A stretch of 64,000 bases of DNA, from positions 124,001 to 188,000 of the forward strand of contig NZ_SMCQ01000002.1 of assembly GCF_004343035.1 (NCBI RefSeq), in the 5' to 3' direction. The position numbers and the translations under genes are program-made. A model generated the notes under the pieces. It did not search any database, was not told the origin of the DNA, and worked only from the letters and a program-made list of their open reading frames with translations. Below are positions 8,995 through 17,046 of the stretch, in pieces; positions within the stretch are counted from its first letter, which is position 1, and each line of letters opens with the position of its first letter. This DNA comes from Longibaculum muris (GTDB taxonomy: Bacteria > Bacillota_I > Bacilli_A > Erysipelotrichales > Coprobacillaceae).

Positions 8995-9402
8995 ATGAAA
9001 TTCCTACCTGCATTTAATGATATGTTTGATGATTTATTCCAAGATCCATTTAATTATTCTTCTGTTGACAGTATGCGTACTGACATCGTTGAAAAAGATG
9101 GAAATTATTTATTGAACATGGAACTTCCTGGATATAAAAAAGAAGATATCCAAATGGAATTAAAAGATGGATATTTAATTATTAATGCAACAAAGAACGT
9201 TAATAATGAAGAAAAAGATGAGGAAGGTCATGTGATTAGACGTGAACGTTATAGTGGTAGCTGCTCTCGTAATTTCTATGTTGGAGATGCAGTGAAACAT
9301 GAAGATATTAAAGCTTCATTTGATAATGGTGAATTAAAAATCACAATTCCAAAAGATGTGACACCACAAGTTGAAGAAAAGAAATTTATTCCTATTGAAT
9401 AA
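8995..9402 (+). CDS. hsp20: Hsp20 small heat-shock protein
   Basis: 135-residue alpha-crystallin-family chaperone that holds unfolding proteins without ATP. The domain spans about residues 25-120, with LLNMELPGYKKEDI, the DGYLIINATKN strand and the closing NGELKITIPK motif; an IPIE tail is the I-x-I-like C-terminal anchor used in oligomer assembly. Control is by CIRCE/HrcA plus a strong promoter. It is monocistronic with a bidirectional terminator directly downstream. Confidence 0.95.
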   Translation: MKFLPAFNDMFDDLFQDPFNYSSVDSMRTDIVEKDGNYLLNMELPGYKKEDIQMELKDGYLIINATKNVNNEEKDEEGHVIRRERYSGSCSRNFYVGDAVKHEDIKASFDNGELKITIPKDVTPQVEEKKFIPIE

Positions 9403-9409
9403 AAAAATG

Positions 9410-9434
9410 ATCAGCTAGAATAATTCTAGCTGAT
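9410..9434. terminator. Bidirectional terminator between hsp20 and the anti-sigma gene
   Basis: Stem ATCAGCTAGAA/TTCTAGCTGAT with a 3-nt loop, an A run on the left and a T run on the right, so it can end transcription of both convergent genes. Confidence 0.85.
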
Positions 9435-9438
9435 TTTT

Positions 9439-10800
9439 TTAATCTCTTTCTTTATGATGAGAAAGAATATTTCCAGTTGATGCATCAATATGATATTCAT
9501 ATTCATCATTTCTGACTTCAAAAGAAACTTCATAATAACTTTTCTTTAACTCAATATCCATATCCTTCGTATCATGAGAAGATACTTTTGCATGATTCAA
9601 AGCAATTTGTTTTGCTTCACTTTCACTTAATTTCACTTCACCAACATACTTCTTTTCACTCTCTAAAATCTTACCATGACTTGCATCAACTTTATACTCA
9701 TATAAATATTTTCCACTTACAAACTCAATTTCATATTCTAAAATCCCATCATCTTTATCTTTTTTCAATTGATAGTTTTGAACATTTTTAACTTGAGCAT
9801 GATTTAAGACCAATTCTTTAGCTTGAGCTTCACTAATATTTGATGATGAAGTTGTAGTTTGATGATGTTTTTCTTTTTTATCACGTTTTAGAATTTGTCC
9901 ACTTTGAGCGTCAATATCATATTCATATTCAATTCCATCTTTGATAAATTCTATTTCATAAACCATGACACCCTTTTCATAGTCTAACTCAATTTCTTTT
10001 AATGTTGGTTGACTGACTTTCGCATCCTGATAAGCGATTTGAGTTGCTTTATCTTTGCCAATATATCCTTTTTGGCTTGCTTCACCAGTCTTATTTGTAT
10101 CAACATCATAGCGACTTAATAAAATGTTTAATTCATTGACTGATAAATCTTTTAATTCTTCAAAAGTATATTGTGTATTTTTAGCAATCAAGCTTTTAAT
10201 TAATTGTGCCTTTCCTGTTGAAATATGATATTTGCTTGCTAAAGCATCAATATTTTCATCATCTTCAAGCGCTAAAGAAACAACTGATCCATCTATATGA
10301 TGATTTTTTAATAATTGATCAATTTCATCAGATAATTCTTTTCTTAAGACTTCATTTTCTTTTTGATGATCACCCGTAACTGAAATCAATAAAGAATTCT
10401 TTAATTCACTAATATATCCTTCCTTTAACATTGATCCAATCAAAGCATTCATTCCAACTTCTAGATCAACTCCTTTTAATTTCATATCACCAATAATCTT
10501 TTGACCATCATCATTGTTAGCTTTTACTTTTTGAATCATATGTTGATCATCAATATCTAATTCAACACTTGGATTAACATCTAAAGCAACTGTTGCATAT
10601 ATCTTTGAACTTGTTGGCCATAAAATAAATAAACAAATAACCATACTTACAATAACTACAGGAATCATATAATATCTTTGTCTTTTTTTCTTTGTCATTT
10701 CTACCATAAACTGTTCATCCTTTCGTTGTTTTAATTCCTCATGAATACTCTCTAAACAATCTGGTGTAATCTCTTGAAATGTTTTATATAACTCTTTCAT
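9439..10800 (-). CDS. RsgI-like anti-sigma factor with PepSY repeats
   Basis: 453 residues: a cytoplasmic N-terminus (1-45), one membrane helix (about 47-64), an RsgI-type extracellular segment (VALDVNPSVELDID and following), then three C-terminal PepSY domains separated by linkers, each with a YEIEF/YEVSF and DAxxGxIL pattern. It overlaps the ECF sigma gene by 17 bp, the layout of a sigma/anti-sigma pair. RsgI proteins normally partner SigI; here the partner is an ECF sigma. PepSY domains may sense an extracellular ligand or inhibit proteases; the signal is unknown. Confidence 0.8.
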   Translation of the reverse strand: MKELYKTFQEITPDCLESIHEELKQRKDEQFMVEMTKKKRQRYYMIPVVIVSMVICLFILWPTSSKIYATVALDVNPSVELDIDDQHMIQKVKANNDDGQKIIGDMKLKGVDLEVGMNALIGSMLKEGYISELKNSLLISVTGDHQKENEVLRKELSDEIDQLLKNHHIDGSVVSLALEDDENIDALASKYHISTGKAQLIKSLIAKNTQYTFEELKDLSVNELNILLSRYDVDTNKTGEASQKGYIGKDKATQIAYQDAKVSQPTLKEIELDYEKGVMVYEIEFIKDGIEYEYDIDAQSGQILKRDKKEKHHQTTTSSSNISEAQAKELVLNHAQVKNVQNYQLKKDKDDGILEYEIEFVSGKYLYEYKVDASHGKILESEKKYVGEVKLSESEAKQIALNHAKVSSHDTKDMDIELKKSYYEVSFEVRNDEYEYHIDASTGNILSHHKERD

Positions 10801-11314
10801 CTTCTTCCCTCCAGACTTTTCTCATTTTTTTCATTCCTCTACGATAACATGATAATGATGTAGATAAAGGTATTTCTAATAGTTTTGCTATTTCAATATG
10901 TTTTAAACCCCATAATGAATACATAATAATGATTTCTCTTTCACGATCATTTAATTGTTCAAACAGTTGTTCTAAAATCATCTTTGTATGAATATTAATA
11001 TTTTCTGGTAAAGCGATATTATCATCATATTGTTGATCACATGTCTTTCTTCTTAAATACAAATAACATTCATTTCTTGCAATTGTATAAATCCAAGCCA
11101 TTGGTTTTTTCATAGAAACATATTGTTGACTAGCAAGATATATCTTAATATATACCTCTTGTAAAATATCACGACTATCATCGTAGTTTTTGATAATACT
11201 CATAATATAGGCAAAAACAATGGTTTTTGTTTTTTCATATAACTTATCAAAAGCATTATCACTTTGGGGGATTGTTAAAATCAATTGATCTAATTCTTTA
11301 TTATCCATATGCAT
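10784..11314 (-). CDS. ECF-type RNA polymerase sigma factor
   Basis: 176 residues with sigma region 2 (DILQEVYIKIY and PMAWIYTIARNECY) and region 4 (LNDREREIIIMYSLWGLKHIEIAKLLEI, a helix-turn-helix). It should direct polymerase to a small stress regulon, including its own promoter. A second in-frame ATG at 11308 is also plausible, since GGGGAG sits 4 nt from the first and 10 from the second. The membrane RsgI-like gene overlaps its 3' end and would hold it inactive until a signal arrives. Confidence 0.9.
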   Translation of the reverse strand: MHMDNKELDQLILTIPQSDNAFDKLYEKTKTIVFAYIMSIIKNYDDSRDILQEVYIKIYLASQQYVSMKKPMAWIYTIARNECYLYLRRKTCDQQYDDNIALPENINIHTKMILEQLFEQLNDREREIIIMYSLWGLKHIEIAKLLEIPLSTSLSCYRRGMKKMRKVWREEDERVI

Positions 11315-11330
11315 ATGTCTCCCCTTTCAC

Positions 11331-11363
11331 CTTATTAATGCAAAAACATTACTTATTATTGCA
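11331..11363 (-). promoter_or_regulatory. 21-bp-spaced direct repeat upstream of the ECF sigma gene
   Basis: CTTATTAATGCA (11331-11342) and CTTATTATTGCA (11352-11363), 11 of 12 identical and 21 bp apart (two helical turns), lie in the short upstream region. They could be a promoter or activator site; no standard ECF AAC-type -35 was recognised. Confidence 0.3.
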
Positions 11364-11392
11364 TTTATTTTATTTTTTTCATCATAACAAAA

Positions 11393-11429
11393 AAATCTCT
11401 TAAAATCAGCAATTATGCTTAAGAGATTT
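11393..11429 (-). terminator. Terminator of the unknown 246-aa gene
   Basis: AAATCTCTTAA/TTAAGAGATTT with a 15-nt loop, overlapping the stop codon, followed on the minus strand by a T run. Confidence 0.75.
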
Positions 11430-12146
11430 CATTGATTCATTATTTTGATTTTGTTCATAGACATGCATGATTTGTTGAATAAAATCATCAAATTCTTTAT
11501 TTTCTAAACCCGTTATTTCTAATATATGATAAGCATCATGATCAACTGTTTGATATTGAACCATTGCATTATGTAAAGTATTTTCTATATTTCTTACTTT
11601 ATAAACTTTATGATCTTTGACTGTCAAACGATATTCACAATATTTTTTGACAAAATATATAAATTGAGCGCTTACTAATTCTTTTTTTATTGGATTATTT
11701 TGAAAATAGTATAATGACGGATGATTGTTGACATAATTATTAAGATAGATACTTGATATAACAGGCATTTTAATATTCATATCCATATCAAAGAAAGGAT
11801 TAGGATTATCCGTATGTTTACTCAGTTCATCATAAAGACGAATAGCCTCAAGAATTGCGACATCAGTATAAATCATCATTGAGCGTGGTATCATTAAATC
11901 AAACTGATTTAATTCATGAATATAAGCTAATTGTTCATCAATACATTTGGCATATAACTTATCAATATGCTCCACTGTATACAATATATACTTGTCTCCT
12001 TCTCCTATAATTGTTGGATTCCTTTTTTGAAGTTCTTCTTTTGAACATTTACCATAATATATTGCATTCTTTGGAAATTCATCCATCAAAGGAATTCTTT
12101 CTTTTTTCAATAAATCTAGAGAAGTTAAAAAATCATAAATATACAT
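11406..12146 (-). CDS. Conserved-looking protein of unknown function
   Basis: 246 residues, soluble, no signal peptide or membrane segment, and no family recognised. It is rich in Tyr, Asn and Ile, with a Cys-containing segment YGKCSKEEL near residue 33 and a helical C-terminus. It diverges from an XRE-type regulator, and its promoter (TTGATA, 17 bp, TATAAT) carries a repeat probably bound by that regulator. Beyond being a likely target of the neighbour, nothing supports a function. Confidence 0.6.
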   Translation of the reverse strand: MYIYDFLTSLDLLKKERIPLMDEFPKNAIYYGKCSKEELQKRNPTIIGEGDKYILYTVEHIDKLYAKCIDEQLAYIHELNQFDLMIPRSMMIYTDVAILEAIRLYDELSKHTDNPNPFFDMDMNIKMPVISSIYLNNYVNNHPSLYYFQNNPIKKELVSAQFIYFVKKYCEYRLTVKDHKVYKVRNIENTLHNAMVQYQTVDHDAYHILEITGLENKEFDDFIQQIMHVYEQNQNNESMKSLKHNC

Positions 12147-12185
12147 TATTTGTCTCCTTTTATACTTACATTTGTATTCATTCCT

Positions 12186-12247
12186 ATTATATCAGTAGTT
12201 AAACTAGTTATCAAATAAAATTCTATTTAAACTAGATAATAAACTTG
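12186..12247. promoter_or_regulatory. Divergent promoters with AAACTAG-type operators
   Basis: Minus-strand promoter: TTGATA, 17 bp, TATAAT (-10 at 12186-12191), with AAACTAGTTA (12201-12210) inside its spacer. Two more half-sites, AAACTAG (12229-12235) and AAACTTG (12241-12247), approach the plus-strand -10 TATAAT at 12265-12270. Binding would repress both directions. Confidence 0.5.
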
Positions 12248-12294
12248 TTAACTTTGATTTTCGTTATAATCATAATAAGTGAGGTGAATATCAT

Positions 12295-12645
12295 ATGTTA
12301 AAAATTGGAGCTATTTTAGCAGCAAAACTAGAAGAAAAAGATTTATCTCAAAAAGAAGCTGCTGCACAATTAAATATTAATCCTAAAACATTTTCAACAT
12401 ATGTGAATGATACCTATTTTCCTCCACTAGATGTTCTTAGTGATATTTGTCGTCTCTTAGACATAGATATAGATCACTTATTAGGATTAGAAAAGAATAA
12501 TAATATAGATTTGTTGATTCAAGGAAAAGATGAAGCAAAGATAATTTACTTTTTTAGAAGTCTTAATAAAAGTGATGCCAAATTATTTATGAAGAATTTT
12601 AATTATATTGTTGATTTGATCAATACAAAGAATCATAACAAATAA
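12295..12645 (+). CDS. XRE-family transcriptional regulator
   Basis: 116 residues. An N-terminal Cro/CI-type helix-turn-helix (LSQKEAAAQLNINPKTFSTYVND, about residues 18-40) is followed by LDVLSDICRLLDIDIDHLLGL, the usual end of such domains, and then by a helical tail of about 45 residues with no recognised ligand or peptidase domain. It diverges from an unknown gene and probably represses that gene and itself through the AAACTAG repeats. Confidence 0.85.
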   Translation: MLKIGAILAAKLEEKDLSQKEAAAQLNINPKTFSTYVNDTYFPPLDVLSDICRLLDIDIDHLLGLEKNNNIDLLIQGKDEAKIIYFFRSLNKSDAKLFMKNFNYIVDLINTKNHNK

Positions 12646-12702
12646 GTTAACTTTTAGCAATTTCATTATAACATTTATACATTTTATTTGCAATAAGAAA
12701 AT

Positions 12703-12724
12703 AAGTCATCTTTCCAGATGACTT
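12703..12724. terminator. Hairpin terminator between the XRE and TSUP genes
   Basis: AAGTCATCT-TTCC-AGATGACTT followed by T residues on the plus strand and preceded by A residues, serving the two convergent genes. Confidence 0.7.
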
Positions 12725-12725
12725 T

Positions 12726-13493
12726 TTAAAATACGTATTTCGTTAATACCATTGCTGCTCCTAAGATTGTTAAAACAACCCCTGTTGCCCGATTTAATGT
12801 TTGAGGCTCAGCTTTATTAGCAAATAATGCAGCCACTCTTGCGCCAACTAAAGTTGCAACTACACAAACGATTAAAGCTTCCATATCTGGCATACCACCT
12901 AATGCAAAATGTGAACATGCTCCTGTAAAAGCAGTGAATGCCATAATAAAGACACTTGTTCCAACAGCTGTTTTTAATTCATATTGAAGTACAGATGTTA
13001 AAATCAACAATAACATCATCCCTCCACCAGCTCCAATAAATCCACAAATAAATCCAATTAAACATCCACAAATTAATGATTGAATAGTTTTTTGTTTTTG
13101 CGTTTTAGCTGCTTGGGCTTCTTTGGTTGTCATAACAGGACGTACAATAAATTTAATCCCTAATAATAATGTCATAACAACTGAGAAGCCTCCCATCGTT
13201 CCACTTGGAACAAGCGAAGCAATATAACTTCCAATCAATGTAAAAATTAAAACAGTAATTAACATCACCAAACCATTTTTAATATCTAGATTCTTATGTT
13301 TTCCATACGTATAAGCTGATATAGCTGAAGCTAAGACATCGGAAGCAAGAGAAATTCCAACTGCAGCGTAAGGATCAAATCCCAAATAAGTAATTAACAT
13401 TGGTGAAATGACTGCTGCTGCAGATAGTCCAGCTAATCCTGTTCCTATCCCTGCACCCATTCCAGCTACAATATAAATAAAATAAGCAAACAT
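12726..13493 (-). CDS. TSUP-family (TauE/SafE) membrane transporter
   Basis: 255 residues with about eight membrane helices and the family pattern GAGIGTGLAGLSAAAV near residue 12, repeated in the second half as GFIGAGGGMMLLLILT. TSUP proteins move sulfite, sulfonates or other organic anions out of or into the cell. It starts at the last base of the MarR gene (TAATG overlap), so the two are translationally coupled and the MarR protein probably responds to the transported compound. Confidence 0.9.
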   Translation of the reverse strand: MFAYFIYIVAGMGAGIGTGLAGLSAAAVISPMLITYLGFDPYAAVGISLASDVLASAISAYTYGKHKNLDIKNGLVMLITVLIFTLIGSYIASLVPSGTMGGFSVVMTLLLGIKFIVRPVMTTKEAQAAKTQKQKTIQSLICGCLIGFICGFIGAGGGMMLLLILTSVLQYELKTAVGTSVFIMAFTAFTGACSHFALGGMPDMEALIVCVVATLVGARVAALFANKAEPQTLNRATGVVLTILGAAMVLTKYVF

Positions 13494-13924
13494 TATTTTT
13501 TCTCCTCCTCATTGATAATATTTATATACATGCGTTTAAATAATGTTTTTACCATCATTCTTTCTTCTTCATTAAAATCATGATATAAAATTTCATGAAA
13601 CTTCTTTTGAGCGACTAATCCATCTTTAATCATTGGAACTGTACGTGCTGTCAAATGAAGATGATAACGACGTTTATCTCTTTCATCTTGACTAACTTCT
13701 AAACAATTCTTTTTAACCAGTTTTTCGATTCCTAAAGAAGCATGTGATTTAATAATTCCTCTTTTTTCTACAATATCTTTGGCACTATCATAACTTGGAT
13801 TATTATGTAAAAATAATAATATATCCAATTCAACTTTGGTAAGTTGATATTTGTTGCAGACTTCTAAACATAAGTGATCATAAAGTTTCTTCATACTATT
13901 AATCATCTTTAATAATTCTGTCAT
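13493..13924 (-). CDS. MarR-family transcriptional regulator
   Basis: 143 residues with the winged helix-turn-helix of MarR: LTKVELDILLFLHNNPSYDSA, then a recognition helix in IKSHASLGIEKLVKKNCLEV and the wing DERDKRRYHLHLT. It forms an operon with the TSUP transporter and lies under an inverted repeat next to its own promoter, so an autorepressor released by a small ligand is likely. Confidence 0.92.
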   Translation of the reverse strand: MTELLKMINSMKKLYDHLCLEVCNKYQLTKVELDILLFLHNNPSYDSAKDIVEKRGIIKSHASLGIEKLVKKNCLEVSQDERDKRRYHLHLTARTVPMIKDGLVAQKKFHEILYHDFNEEERMMVKTLFKRMYINIINEEEKK

Positions 13925-13936
13925 AATACCTCCAAT

Positions 13937-13982
13937 TAGTTCTATTTTGAACTATTATAGTATAAATTATGATATCGGTCAA
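13937..13982 (-). promoter_or_regulatory. marR promoter and inverted-repeat operator
   Basis: TTGACC (minus strand, 13982-13977), 17-bp spacer, TATAAT (13959-13954), then the perfect inverted repeat TAGTTC-N6-GAACTA (13937-13954) covering the start region. Position and symmetry suit MarR autorepression. Confidence 0.65.
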
Positions 13983-14067
13983 TAATTGTGACTCTTATTT
14001 TAGAATTGTTCTTTTTTACTGTCTTGTTTTTTTTGACAATTTTTTATCATAGGAAGTCGCCAGTTCA

Positions 14068-14096
14068 TTGACTTTAAAGGACTTTTGCCTTATAAT
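14068..14096 (+). promoter_or_regulatory. Strong sigma-A promoter of the GGGtGRT operon
   Basis: TTGACT (14068-14073), 17 bp, TATAAT (14091-14096), with transcription expected near 14103. Confidence 0.8.
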
Positions 14097-14102
14097 CACA
14101 GT

Positions 14103-14193
14103 AGGTGAGTTCCTTCACCTGGAATATAGAAAAATATGAATATTTTTCTTGTCCATGCTGTAATCATTTTAAGAAAGTGAAAGGAGTAAAAAA
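14103..14193 (+). promoter_or_regulatory. Structured leader of the GGGtGRT operon
   Basis: Two hairpins in the ~90-nt leader: AGGTGA-GTTCCT-TCACCT (14103-14120), right at the expected 5' end, and GAAAAATAT-GA-ATATTTTTC (14129-14148). The GAAAGGAG ribosome binding site is free. The first hairpin may stabilise the mRNA; no known riboswitch was recognised. Confidence 0.45.
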
Positions 14194-14886
14194 ATGATTT
14201 ATACAAAAGAAGTCGAAGAAATGTGCACTGTTGCACGCGGTGGAAATCATGGATGTGCTCCAATTCCTGAAGAAGGAAAATGGGTATATTCAAAAGAAAT
14301 CAAAGATATTTCTGGTTTTACACATGGTATTGGATGGTGTGCTCCTCAACAAGGTGCATGTAAATTATCATTAAACGTAAAAGAAGGAATTATCGAAGAA
14401 GCATTAATTGAAACAATTGGATGCTCTGGTATGACTCACTCAGCTGCTATGGCAAGTGAAGCTTTAGTTGGTAAAACTTTATTAGAAGGTTTAAATACTG
14501 ACTTAGTTTGTGATGCTATTAATACTGCAATGAGAGAATTATTCTTACAAATCGTTTATGGACGTAGCCAATCTGCATTCTCTGAAGGTGGATTATCTGT
14601 TGGTGCTGGTCTTGAAGATTTAGGTAAAGGATTAAGAAGTATGGTTGGTACTGCTTATTCTACTAAATTAAAAGGTCCTAGATATCTTGAATTAACTGAA
14701 GGATATATCAATAGAATTGCATTAGATGATAATAATGAAATCATCGGTTATGAATTCATTAGCCTTGGAAGAATGATGGATATGATTAAAGCTGGAAAAG
14801 ATGCAAATGAAGCATTAAAAGAAGCTACTGGAACTTATGGTAGATTTGATAGTGCTGCTAAATACATCGATCCAAGAAAGGAATAA
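14194..14886 (+). CDS. NifU-like iron-sulfur scaffold protein paired with GGGtGRT
   Basis: 230 residues related to NifU/IscU N-terminal scaffolds, which hold nascent Fe-S clusters. Cys residues near positions 11, 21, 49, 56 and 77 (ETIGCSGMTHSAAMASEALVGKTL resembles the IscU cluster-binding loop) could ligate metal. It is longer than IscU, with an extra N-terminal Cys-rich stretch and a C-terminal extension. It ends 14 bp before the GGGtGRT gene. Codon use (GGT, GCT, AAA) suggests high expression. Its role in general Fe-S assembly is not established. Confidence 0.75.
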   Translation: MIYTKEVEEMCTVARGGNHGCAPIPEEGKWVYSKEIKDISGFTHGIGWCAPQQGACKLSLNVKEGIIEEALIETIGCSGMTHSAAMASEALVGKTLLEGLNTDLVCDAINTAMRELFLQIVYGRSQSAFSEGGLSVGAGLEDLGKGLRSMVGTAYSTKLKGPRYLELTEGYINRIALDDNNEIIGYEFISLGRMMDMIKAGKDANEALKEATGTYGRFDSAAKYIDPRKE

Positions 14887-14900
14887 TGGAGGGTACGAAG

Positions 14901-15899
14901 ATGGCATTATTTGAAAATTATGAACGTAGAATTGATCAAATCAACGCTGCATTAGCTAAATACGATATTAAATCAATCGAAGAAGCTAAAGCAATTTGTG
15001 ATGAAAAAGGTATTGATGTTTACGAAATCGTAAAATCAACTCAACCTATCTGTTTTGAAAATGCTTGCTGGGCTTACACTGTAGGTGCTGCAATGGCAAT
15101 CAAAAACGGAGATACAAAAGCAGTAGATGCTGCTAAAACTATTGGTGTAGGTTTACAATCATTCTGTATTCCTGGATCAGTTGCTGATGATCGTAAAGTA
15201 GGTTTAGGACATGGTAACTTAGGTTCTATGTTATTAGACGAAAAAACTGAATGTTTCTGTTTCTTAGCTGGACATGAATCATTCGCTGCAGCTGAAGGTG
15301 CAATTAAAATTGCTGAAAAAGCTAACAAAGTTAGAACTAAACCATTAAGAGTTATCTTAAACGGTTTAGGAAAAGATGCTGCTAAAATCATCTCAAGAAT
15401 TAATGGATTCACTTATGTAGAAACTGAATTCGATTATTTCACTGGAGAAGTTAAAGAAATCTCTAGAACAGCTTACTCTGATGGGCCAAGAGCTAAAGTT
15501 AACTGCTATGGTTCTGATGATGTTCGTGAAGGTGTTGCAATCATGCATAAAGAAGGTGTAGACGTTTCTATCACTGGTAACTCTACTAACCCAACTCGTT
15601 TCCAACATCCAGTAGCTGGTACTTATAAAAAAGAATGTGTAGAACAAGGTAAGAAATATTTCTCTGTTGCTTCAGGTGGAGGAACAGGACGTACATTACA
15701 TCCTGACAACATGGCAGCTGGACCTGCTTCTTATGGTATGACTGATACTATGGGACGTATGCACAGTGATGCACAATTCGCTGGTTCTTCATCAGTTCCT
15801 GCTCACGTAGAAATGATGGGATTAATCGGTATGGGTAACAACCCAATGGTTGGTGCAACTGTTGCTGTTGCTGTAGCTATCGAAGAAGCTTGTAAATAA
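14901..15899 (+). CDS. GGGtGRT family protein
   Basis: 332 residues, named for the motif seen as VASGGGTGRTLHPDN in the last quarter. The ATG at 14901 (7 nt after GGAGGG) is preferred; the earlier ATG at 14886 lies across that site. The protein is soluble with several conserved-looking Cys residues (PICFENACW, SFCIPGS, TECFCFLAGH) and Gly/Ala-rich segments. To my knowledge the family has no known activity. Constant pairing with a NifU-like scaffold suggests it receives an Fe-S cluster; that is inference. Confidence 0.85.
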   Translation: MALFENYERRIDQINAALAKYDIKSIEEAKAICDEKGIDVYEIVKSTQPICFENACWAYTVGAAMAIKNGDTKAVDAAKTIGVGLQSFCIPGSVADDRKVGLGHGNLGSMLLDEKTECFCFLAGHESFAAAEGAIKIAEKANKVRTKPLRVILNGLGKDAAKIISRINGFTYVETEFDYFTGEVKEISRTAYSDGPRAKVNCYGSDDVREGVAIMHKEGVDVSITGNSTNPTRFQHPVAGTYKKECVEQGKKYFSVASGGGTGRTLHPDNMAAGPASYGMTDTMGRMHSDAQFAGSSSVPAHVEMMGLIGMGNNPMVGATVAVAVAIEEACK

Positions 15900-15922
15900 T
15901 TACAGTTTTATACTAAAATGCG

Positions 15923-15950
15923 AAAAGTTCTGATTTATGTCAGAACTTTT
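15923..15950 (+). terminator. Terminator of the GGGtGRT operon
   Basis: AAAAGTTCTGA-N6-TCAGAACTTTT followed by T residues. Confidence 0.9.
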
Positions 15951-16026
15951 TTGATTTTGTTTTTTTATTGTCAATATTTTATAATTCAAAAAAGACAATC
16001 TCTTTTTCAAGAAATTGCCCTCTTTT

Positions 16027-17006
16027 TTATTTCATCAATCTTTTCTTTGCAATTAATTTTTCTGCTTGTTTAGTTGTATAATACTTTTCTTTAGCAACCT
16101 TATATTCTTCTTTAATACTACCTTCATTAAAATATTGAAAATTTAATTCCGTTTCAAAAGCATCTTTCAAAATTCTCATAAGATATTGTGGTTCATCATA
16201 AGTTGCCATGACCAAACTATCTCTTACATAAGCAGGATGTTCTTTTAGAAGTCCAGCATTAAAATCTATACCATGACTCAATAAGATTCTTTTAATGAAT
16301 GTTGTACATGTCCTTGTATTCCCTTCTCGATATGCATGTATTTCCCATATACCTACTAATAAATCAAATGTTGATTTTAATGCAGTATCTTTATCTTTCC
16401 AATCAAATTGACTTACTTTATTGAGAAATAGTTCTAATCTTTCCTCTATTTCATTATGTTTTGCATATTCAACAGAAAGTCCAGATAATACTCTCTCAGA
16501 TTTATATAAATCAACCACTCTATATTGTCCAGCCCATTCATAGAGATTGCCAAATAAAAAACGATGAAGTTCATTAAGATGTTCTATCGAAATATCATTA
16601 ACAATCTGTTCATTTTTTCTTTATCAATAACAAAACCTTTTATCATATACTCTTTTAAAATATTTGTTGCTCATATTCTAAACTGTGTTGCTTTTTTTGA
16701 GTTCACACGATATCCAACAGCTATAATTGCATCTAAATTATAAAACTCCAATGTTCTTTTTACTTGTCTATTTCCTTCATCTCGAACTACCGAGATTTTC
16801 TCGGTAGTTGCTTTTTTCACTCATTCCTTCTCTAAATAAATGTTTTTTAGATGTAAACCAATGTTATCAGTAGAACACTCAAATAACTCGGCCATTCCTT
16901 TTTGTGTAATCCAAATAGTTTCATCCTTTAGTATAACATCAACACTGACATTACCATCTTTAGTTTTATATATAATAAAATTTGTTTCCTGTAATCTATT
17001 ATCCAT
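16027..17006 (-). pseudogene. Decayed RhuM/Fic-domain gene
   Basis: An intact start (ATG at 17006) encodes RhuM-like sequence: ETIWITQKGMAELFECSTDN. The frame stops at 16821, but the same frame continues with ATTEKISVVRDEGNRQVKRT and FYNLDAIIAVGYRVNSKKAT, is interrupted by TGA where FRIW would be expected, and runs to KGFVIDKEKMN. Then the frame shifts and a Fic domain follows (HLNELHRFLFGNLYEWAGQY; active-site-like HAYREGNTRT, where the classical motif is HPFREGNGR) to a stop at 16027. With at least two nonsense codons and one frameshift it is a pseudogene. The C-terminal 163 residues remain open, but start without a recognisable ribosome binding site. RhuM/Fic genes are often on mobile islands. 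Confidence 0.8.
16785..16809. repeat. Perfect 11-bp inverted repeat inside the RhuM remnant
   Basis: AACTACCGAGA-TTT-TCTCGGTAGTT. It lies within residues TTEKISVVR that are normal for RhuM and has no terminator T run, so it is most simply coding sequence. Confidence 0.5.
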
Positions 17007-17046
17007 TATGATATTCTCCTTTATTCAAAATATATTTTATACATGA

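Noticed and set aside
14103-14148. Known riboswitch in the GGGtGRT leader
   Set aside because: Two simple hairpins only; none of the conserved cores I know (TPP, SAM, FMN, cobalamin, glycine, T-box) is present.
16785-16809. Perfect inverted repeat in the RhuM remnant as a terminator or attachment site
   Set aside because: It encodes residues expected in RhuM and has no T run or second copy nearby.
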